Shown here piece by piece: positions 60,801 to 64,000 of a stretch of DNA of 64,000 nt. Origin of the DNA: Liolophura sinensis (taxonomy: Eukaryota; Mollusca; Polyplacophora; Chitonida; Chitonidae). Within the stretch, counting starts at the first letter, position 1, and the number at the start of each line of letters is the position of its first letter. Position numbers and translations under genes: made by a program. Location of the stretch: assembly GCF_032854445.1 (NCBI RefSeq), contig NC_088296.1, positions 22,559,853-22,623,852 of the forward strand. Direction: 5' to 3'. Under the pieces are notes generated by a model, which worked only from the letters and a program-made list of their open reading frames with translations, was not told the origin of the DNA and searched no databases.

Positions 60801-60904
60801 CCCGATGCCAAGGGAGATACAGATGATGACGCCGAATATGACGTAATCAGCCCAGGCAAGCGTAAAACGAGGCCCCGCCATTTCGAATCTGAAAAGAGCG
60901 TAAC
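42827..60904 (-). CDS. SLC5-family sodium/solute symporter (SMCT/SMVT-like), complete, 16 exons
   Basis: Exons: 60537-60904, 58193-58261, 57628-57679, 56834-56901, 56171-56251, 55113-55183, 52883-53020, 51866-52001, 51244-51332, 49762-49874, 49412-49482, 48449-48535, 47769-47986, 46779-46879, 45452-45591, 42827-42910. ATG is at 60879-60881 and the stop at 42827-42829. Every junction keeps frame, giving 620 codons, normal for SLC5. Landmarks: ADYVIFG, FLGTPAEMYAHGIQYL (exon 1), LELRYNS (2), KAVVWTDVFQS (5), FDPTIARTLW (7), CDPFEEG (8), TPGLPGLF (9), SSVSACTLTDF (10), DGPTCSIFILGSL (12), SPLDTWYSLSF (14). These fit the SMCT/SMVT branch, which couples Na+ to monocarboxylates or vitamins across the plasma membrane. 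The substrate is not deducible. All donors are GT except exon 3, which must use GA. The TIR-like and SINE insertions are all intronic. A candidate poly(A) signal (AATAAA) lies at 42621-42626. Confidence 0.93.
43200..43290 (-). repeat. SINE family 1, 3' fragment
   Basis: CTGCACTCAAGAATATTTTAC and GGAGGAAACC landmarks of the family's 3' end in reverse. In the last SLC5 intron. Confidence 0.6.
43590..43700 (-). repeat. SINE family 1, 3' fragment
   Basis: TTTTACGCGTTATTCAAGAA and CCGGGCAGCTCGGG are the family's tail and body in reverse. The head is missing. Confidence 0.6.
43868..44108 (-). repeat. SINE family 1, near full-length
   Basis: Tail GCGTTTTACGCGAAGAGTAT, body CCAGCATTATGGTGGGAG and ACCCACGACCACTTGCAG, then CTTGAACTCACAGCGA (B box in reverse) and the head. 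In the last SLC5 intron. Confidence 0.8.
45105..45200 (-). repeat. SINE family 1, 3' fragment
   Basis: GGAGTTTTACATCATACTCA and GCCAGCGTTATGATGG. Truncated after about 95 bases. Confidence 0.65.
45690..45964. mobile_element. MITE-like element with about 43-bp TIRs
   Basis: The left arm, AAAGGCTTTCGAACATTTGA through GGTGGGCTTTATGG (to 45733), is the imperfect inverse of CCATAAAGCCCACC through TGAACGCCTT (45921-45964). The 190-base centre has no coding capacity. It lies in the SLC5 intron between exons 14 and 15. A diverged half copy is at 58862-59035. Confidence 0.75.
46175..46345 (-). repeat. SINE family 1, truncated copy
   Basis: Tail and body are present up to GACTTTCCCGCGCTCGACC. The head is lost and the next copy begins soon after. 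Confidence 0.75.
46362..46630 (-). repeat. SINE family 1, full-length
   Basis: (TTTA)n tail, GTTTTATGCCGTAGTCAAGA, CCAACATTATGGTGG, CTTGAACTCACAGCGACC (B box) and a tRNA-like head ending GCCTTGGAGGCCCC. This is the best copy on this strand. Confidence 0.85.
46915..47278 (+). repeat. SINE family 2, full-length
   Basis: The tRNA-like head has an A box near TGATAGCACACTTGGTATAC and a B box near GGGTCAATCCC. The body includes CTTGGCGTTCAGCATGA, GCCTTACTTGCCTTCGGTGA and CGTCATATGACTGAAAAATT, and it ends in CACTCACTCACTCACT. In an SLC5 intron. Confidence 0.85.
47546..47612 (+). repeat. SINE family 2, 3' fragment
   Basis: CGTCGTCATATGACTGAAAA and AAGCACTCACTCACTCACT only, within the intron next to exon 13. 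Confidence 0.8.
48826..49023. repeat. Minisatellite, about 26-bp unit
   Basis: About eight copies of a unit close to ACTCCTAAGATCGCTATGTTACATTG. Followed by a 19-base G run near 49045. Confidence 0.9.
52143..52330 (-). repeat. SINE family 1, diverged copy
   Basis: Landmarks GGAGGAAACCCTCGATCACC and CTTGAACTCACACCGGTCGC, but the tail is degraded. In the intron upstream of exon 8. Confidence 0.65.
52490..52610 (+). repeat. Old relative of the copy A/C right end
   Basis: TTACGTCCCCCTGACTTTGT and AGCTGCTGGCACGGAA resemble 2460-2520 and 33255-33310. Strongly diverged. Confidence 0.4.
53043..53185 (-). repeat. SINE family 2, head fragment ending in poly-A
   Basis: On the minus strand: CCCCAATAGCACAGTTGGTA (A box), GGGTCAATGGTGGG (B box), then TTTCTTGGCGTTCGT and a 12-base A run. 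It ends about 20 bases upstream of the exon 7 acceptor, in the gene's own orientation. Confidence 0.8.
53474..53708 (+). repeat. SINE family 1, full-length
   Basis: Head TCCGTGGCTCAGTTTGTTAG (A box), GAGTTCAAGTACAGC (B box), body CAACCTGCGGATGATCGTGG, tail ending AAACCACTAATCAAATAAAT. Confidence 0.85.
54163..54500 (+). repeat. SINE family 2, full-length
   Basis: Head GATAGCTCAGTTGGTAGA, body GGCTTACTTGCCTTCGGTAA and CGTCATATGACTGAAAAAAT, ending AAGCACTCACTA. Confidence 0.85.
54624..54868 (+). repeat. SINE family 1, full-length
   Basis: Head region GCGTGCCAGCTCGTGGCAAT, B box GAGTTCAAGTCCGG, body CAACCTGCGGATGGTCGTGG, tail TATTCTTGCGTATGACGTAA. Confidence 0.85.
55265..55500 (+). repeat. SINE family 1, diverged copy
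   Basis: B box region GAGTTCTATCCCCG, body CAACCTGCGGTTGGTCGTGG, tail ACACCAATAAAATTAATAAA. Lies just upstream of SLC5 exon 6 on the gene strand. Confidence 0.8.
55758..55937. repeat. Minisatellite, about 22-bp unit
   Basis: About eight copies of a unit close to AATGGTGTTTTGCTTGCAAA, varied at the junctions. In the SLC5 intron between exons 5 and 6. Confidence 0.9.
56262..56545 (-). repeat. 39-bp minisatellite of 3'-splice-site-like units
   Basis: On the gene strand each unit contains TTTTCCCACACAG followed by TTACATCCTTCACAA. Perfect copies begin at 56429, 56468 and 56507 (plus-strand position of the leading C), exactly 39 apart, with degenerate units at 56390 and 56351. The array occupies most of the 582-base intron and abuts the exon 5 acceptor, whose TTTTCCCCCAG resembles a unit. 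Because 39 is divisible by three, it yields an open frame of 13-residue repeats that is not part of the transporter. Confidence 0.9.
57071..57325. repeat. Nested palindrome, MITE-like, partly duplicated
   Basis: TCTCCGAAAAAAGACTTCA (57080-57098) is matched in reverse by TGAAGTCTTTTTTCGGAGTT at 57181 and again near 57291. Each right-hand copy follows a block with AGCCATGATCAGGAGAGTTC. The second block is itself palindromic: CATTTTATTTAGCC pairs with GGCTAAATAAAATG. In the SLC5 intron between exons 3 and 4. Confidence 0.8.
58396..58634 (-). repeat. SINE family 1, near full-length
   Basis: GGAGTTTTACGACGTGCTCA tail, GCATTATGGTGGGAGGAAAC body, CTCACAGCGACCGCATTG and the head ending GCCACGCAGGCCCC. 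Within the first SLC5 intron. Confidence 0.85.
58862..59035. repeat. Diverged half copy of the 45.7-kb MITE
   Basis: Ends in ACAAAGCCCATCTTACAATC then GGAATGCCTTTAATTAGG, aligning with CATAAAGCCCACC...CGCCTTTAAC of the other element. Its left half is hard to align. Confidence 0.45.
59135..59388 (-). repeat. SINE family 1, full-length
   Basis: TTTTACGCCGTACTCAAGAA, CCAGTATAATGGTAGG, CTTGAACTCACAGCGACC and a head ending CCACGGTGGCCC. Confidence 0.85.
59570..59920 (+). repeat. SINE family 2, diverged copy
   Basis: CACTTGGCGCTCAGCATTAA, GACTGGTTGGCCTGGTGTCA and GATGTCATATAGCTGAAAAG match the family body. The head is altered. Confidence 0.75.
59949..60182 (+). repeat. SINE family 1, full-length
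   Basis: Head CCTTCGTGGCCGAGGGGGTG, GAGTTCAAATCCAGC B box, GCGGATGGTCGTGGGTTGCC body, tail ATATTCTTGAGTACGGCGTA. It follows a family 2 copy, as also happens at 54.2-54.9 kb. Confidence 0.85.
60190..60410 (-). repeat. SINE-like element related to family 1
   Basis: TTTTACGCCACACCCAGTAA tail, then a body (CACGGGATAAACCACCATGC) that diverges from family 1. Lies close to SLC5 exon 1. Confidence 0.5.
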
Positions 60905-61079
60905 CTGAAATTAATCGTAACACACAAGAAACTGGGAGTAAAACACTGTTTAGAGGAGATAAATTGTGAATATGGTTTAGTATAATACATGTATAATTTT
61001 GACATTTGACAGTTTGTTAATGCACACACTCTATTGTTTAATTTTCTTTTTTTCAAAACTGCTTTTTAATTCTAGCAAC

Positions 61080-62244
61080 TGTTATCCTCAGAGATAAGTG
61101 TGTGTAGTTATTCTACTCTGTTTTGACTGTGGGTGGAGAATACCGCACAACGTAAAGGTTCTGAAGATGTGATTTCTGCATGTTCCCATGTAACAAAGAT
61201 ATACACTGCCAACGTACATGTATCAACTGTTATGTATGACTATTTAACGTCTTCATGTACTGTTAGTCTGCGGACCTTTGTGTTGTATGTTATAAGCATA
61301 ACAGGCCCTGTTATATATGTACAGTGCGGACCTGGCCGAAAGCACCTTGTTCAATGCTCTGTTTATTTAACTGGCTGTTCATTGGCTGTTAATTCTGTGT
61401 GTCTAAGAATAGTTGAATCCACCTGGACCGTATATAAGCCGTGTTTTCTGTGCAGAGTGGAGGTATTTTTGCTGCATCCACTGGGAGCCAGGAGAGTGTG
61501 CGACGCTCTCGTATCGAGTCCATTGTATGTATATGAGCTGGTGATGCCAGTTTCATTTGGGAGGACAGATTTTTATGCCGACACCGTTTTTGTACCACAG
61601 TAGTACTGATGTCTGGTTTATGTGAATTTCTGCGGAAGTCACGTTTATTGGTGTTCGGATCTTTATTATGATTATACAGTGTTGACTGTGTAATTTGTTT
61701 AACACGCTGACCTCACCTGGCCGACAAGGTCGTCAAGGACTCTAAACTGAAGTTTTCAGTTTTGCAAAGGACGTTCGTTCTGCCACAAGGTGACATTACT
61801 CTACGTCTCTGAACGGCTCGTTTGTGAGCTTCTGCGGGAGCTGTGACTGATCTGAAGTGGATTATACCTCCATGCCTGTATTTACCCTGTGTTGTGCTCT
61901 GCGGGTGTGACGTCATTCAAAGGCTTGACTGTTCCAGTTCTGTGTAACCTGTGTACTGTGTTCGTGTTCGCTAACCTGGCGAAGTACCTGTCTAGGACAA
62001 TTTGTGACTTGTGTGAATTGTGTGTTTATCCCATGGTCTTTACGTTGGATTTCCTGGAATACATTCCTTGGGATGCAAAGGTGAACTGGAAACTTGTAAA
62101 GACCGGTAATACTGATGTGTATGTTGTTGTTGTTGTTGAACTGTCTGTAAAACTGTACGTCTCATTTTATATATAAAGCATTGTTTACATTGAAATATTG
62201 AGTCACTGAATCTGTTTTCTGTTGCCGTTTTCAATACCGTAACA
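61080..62244 (+). mobile_element. 5' LTR of a Ty3/Gypsy-type retrotransposon
   Basis: Begins TGTTATCC and ends CCGTAACA, giving short inverted TGTTA...TAACA ends, about 1165 bases. A TATA box, TATATAAG, lies at 61431-61438. The primer site follows after a few bases. The 3' LTR is outside the window, so boundaries rest on the end motifs and the primer site. Confidence 0.75.
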
Positions 62245-62249
62245 GAAAT

Positions 62250-62267
62250 TGGGGGCTTGTCCGGGAA
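62250..62267 (+). promoter_or_regulatory. Primer-binding site, tRNA-Pro type
   Basis: TGGGGGCTTGTCCGGGAA is complementary, with about two mismatches, to the 3' end of tRNA-Pro, the primer known for gammaretroviruses. It begins five bases after the LTR end. The type of tRNA is inferred from that match alone. Confidence 0.75.
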
Positions 62268-62366
62268 CTGATTGTTTCCTTTTTGTTTTGCTATTTGAAG
62301 TTAAACACAAGTGAGAAGCGATTGCTTAATTTTAACGGTGAATGATTCAGTGGCTAAATATTTACA

Positions 62367-64000
62367 ATGGGAGATTTTGATCCTAAACAGTTTGTTAATG
62401 CGCCCGATCAGGATGTTTTTGAGAGTTTAAAGAAGGAAGACTTGGTTAAGTTAGGGACATTTTTAGGTTTGTCCATAAAGTCTTCATGGAGGAAAAGAGA
62501 TATGCAGCATACTTTGTTGAAACATTTAGTGGAGATAGGGAAGTTTGATAGTTCTGCATTATCTGATTATGAGTTCGAGGGTCAGTCTGATGCCGAGCTT
62601 AAGTTTAAGCAGTTTGAGTTAAAGTTGAGATTGGAGAAAGAGGAGAGAGAAAAAAAGAGGGAACATGAGATAGAGTTAGAAAAGTTGAAAATGCAGAGAG
62701 AGAGAGAGGAAAGGGAGAGGGAAGTGCAGAGAGAGAGAGAGGAGAGAGAAATGCAAGAAAGAGAGAGGGAAAGGGAATTGGAGTTTCAAATGAAAAAGTT
62801 AGAGGTTGAGAGAGGTGAGAAACCGGGTCCTTCCGGTAGACAGGATTCAGGATTTGATGTGACCAAATACATTCGGTTAGTTCCATCCTTTCAGGAAAAA
62901 GAGGTGGATAAGTATTTTCTGCATTTTGAGAAAATTGCAAATAGCTTGAAGTGGCCTAAAGAGTTCTGGACTATGTTATTACAGAGTGTGCTAATTGGAA
63001 AGGCCAGGGAAATTTACACTCAGTTAAGTGTAGAGAATGCTTCCAATTATGATTATGTGAAAGAGGTAATTTTGAAGGGTTATGAATTGGTGCCTGAAGC
63101 TTACCGCCAGAAATTTCGTAACTGTGAAAAAGGTAGAGATCAGACATACGTTGAGTTTGGTCGAGCTAAGGAGCAGTTGTTTGATCGCTGGTGTATAGCC
63201 AAGAAAATAGGCAAGGATTTTGAAAGTTTGCGTCAGCTTGTGCTGGTAGAAGAGTTCAAGCGTTGTATTCATAATGATGTAAAGGTGTTCGTTGACGAGC
63301 AGAAGGCGAGTACACTTGAAGAGGCAGCCAGTTTAGCTGATGATTATTCCTTGACACATAAGGTTACATACACGGGTAAGCCATTTAATTCATTTATACG
63401 TAGAAATACCCAGTCACATGCAACAGGTAGAGGTAGCTCTACACAGAAGAGTTTTACACCAGGCTCCAGTGGTTCTACAGCTCATGGTTCACGTAGTTCA
63501 GATTGGAATGGTAGTCCTCGAAATAGGGTCACTTGTAATTTTTGCAAGCGGGTAGGTCACGTGATGAGTGAATGTTACAAGTTGAAAAGGATACGGGAAG
63601 CTCAGAATGAGTCTAAGCCCACAGGTCTTTGTGTTGCAATGCACAAAACATTGCCGGAGGTTACATCAGCAGTTAAAAGCAGATCTGAGTTAGCTGATAT
63701 GGGATTGGATAGGATTCCCAAATGCTCTATGGATAGCTTCGCTCCGTTTATCAATTCTGGTTCAGTGTCGCTTAGAAGCGACATGTCTTGTGCTACCCCT
63801 ATAAAGATATTAAGGGATACTGGGGCATCTCAGTCTCTGTTGTTGATGAATACTCTGCCCTTTTCTGAAGAGTCATACTCTGGGGTTCGTGCCCTTATTA
63901 GAGGTGTAGAGTCTAGTGACTTTGTCAGTGTTCCCCTTCATGATATTTATTTGTCATCAGATTTGATATCTGGACCTGTCAGGGTAGGCATTAAGCCTTC
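62367..64000 (+). CDS. Gag-protease start of a Ty3/Gypsy-type polyprotein (runs off the window)
   Basis: An uninterrupted frame of 544 codons from ATG at 62367 to the window end. Residues about 75-150 are an extremely charged Glu/Arg helix-like stretch with ERE repeats. Residues about 165-340 look like a Gag capsid/SCAN-like helical domain (YIRLVPSFQEKEVDKYFLHF, then a region ending EEAASLADDY). A CCHC zinc knuckle, C-x2-C-x4-H-x4-C, is at residues 390-403 (63534-63575). The aspartic protease active site LRDTGAS is at Asp 484 (63816). Gag and protease share one frame. RT, RNase H and integrase should lie to the right of the window. The frame has no stop, so the element may be recent. Confidence 0.85.
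   Translation, partial: MGDFDPKQFVNAPDQDVFESLKKEDLVKLGTFLGLSIKSSWRKRDMQHTLLKHLVEIGKFDSSALSDYEFEGQSDAELKFKQFELKLRLEKEEREKKREHEIELEKLKMQREREEREREVQREREEREMQERERERELEFQMKKLEVERGEKPGPSGRQDSGFDVTKYIRLVPSFQEKEVDKYFLHFEKIANSLKWPKEFWTMLLQSVLIGKAREIYTQLSVENASNYDYVKEVILKGYELVPEAYRQKFRNCEKGRDQTYVEFGRAKEQLFDRWCIAKKIGKDFESLRQLVLVEEFKRCIHNDVKVFVDEQKASTLEEAASLADDYSLTHKVTYTGKPFNSFIRRNTQSHATGRGSSTQKSFTPGSSGSTAHGSRSSDWNGSPRNRVTCNFCKRVGHVMSECYKLKRIREAQNESKPTGLCVAMHKTLPEVTSAVKSRSELADMGLDRIPKCSMDSFAPFINSGSVSLRSDMSCATPIKILRDTGASQSLLLMNTLPFSEESYSGVRALIRGVESSDFVSVPLHDIYLSSDLISGPVRVGIKP

Noticed and set aside
61133-61603. 156-codon frame inside the LTR
   Set aside because: It overlaps the LTR promoter region, has no known domain, and reads like chance openness.
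62605-63272. Minus-strand frames in the Gag region
   Set aside because: Shadows of the uninterrupted plus-strand Gag-protease frame.
1-64000. CRISPR arrays, bacterial operons or defence systems
   Set aside because: The spliced genes, SINEs and LINEs show animal nuclear DNA; the regular repeats are minisatellites without spacers.

Overview
This is animal nuclear DNA, probably from a marine invertebrate and most likely a mollusc. The signs are short GT-AG-spliced exons with all junctions in frame, AT-rich introns, many tRNA-derived SINEs, several LINE relics, DNA transposons, MITEs and minisatellites, and one 200-N assembly gap. Nothing in it looks bacterial. The exact species cannot be read from the window.

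Two host genes can be rebuilt, both on the minus strand. (1) A secreted or surface immunoglobulin-domain gene runs from a signal-peptide exon at 22.2 kb to an Ig exon at 14.15 kb. Six exons are seen, all introns are phase 1, and the 3' end was not found. (2) A complete SLC5-family sodium/solute symporter (SMCT/SMVT-like) runs from 60.9 to 42.8 kb. It has 16 exons, 620 codons, every junction in frame, and one non-canonical GA donor.

The rest is mobile and repetitive DNA. 1-2.8 kb: copy A of a long repeat family that recurs at 24.5-27.4 kb (B) and at 29.8-31.1 plus 33.0-33.5 kb (C). 2.8-8.1 kb: a frameshifted CR1/Jockey-group LINE. 8.2-10.7 kb: a decayed Mutator-like transposase lying tail-to-tail with a zinc-loop His-Me finger endonuclease ORF. 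12.1-13.0 kb: a 20-bp minisatellite with higher-order structure. 28-29.6 and 34.3-35.9 kb: relics of L1-like LINEs. 17.7-18.8, 35.0 and 36.9-37.8 kb: pieces of an unnamed RT-like retroelement. 38.8-42.1 kb: what looks like an intact DNA transposon with near-perfect terminal inverted repeats, a 4-bp target duplication, an iterated subterminal motif, and a two-exon 690-codon DUF7869-type gene. 61.1 kb to the window end: a 5' LTR, a tRNA-Pro-type primer site and an open gag-protease frame of a Ty3/Gypsy-type retrotransposon, head-to-head with the SLC5 gene.

The SLC5 introns are full of two tRNA-SINE families, two MITE-like elements and three minisatellites. One minisatellite repeats a 3'-splice-site-like sequence directly upstream of exon 5. 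The strongest candidate for something under-described is the 38.8-42.1 kb transposon, because here its ends, its putative binding sites and its gene are all visible together.
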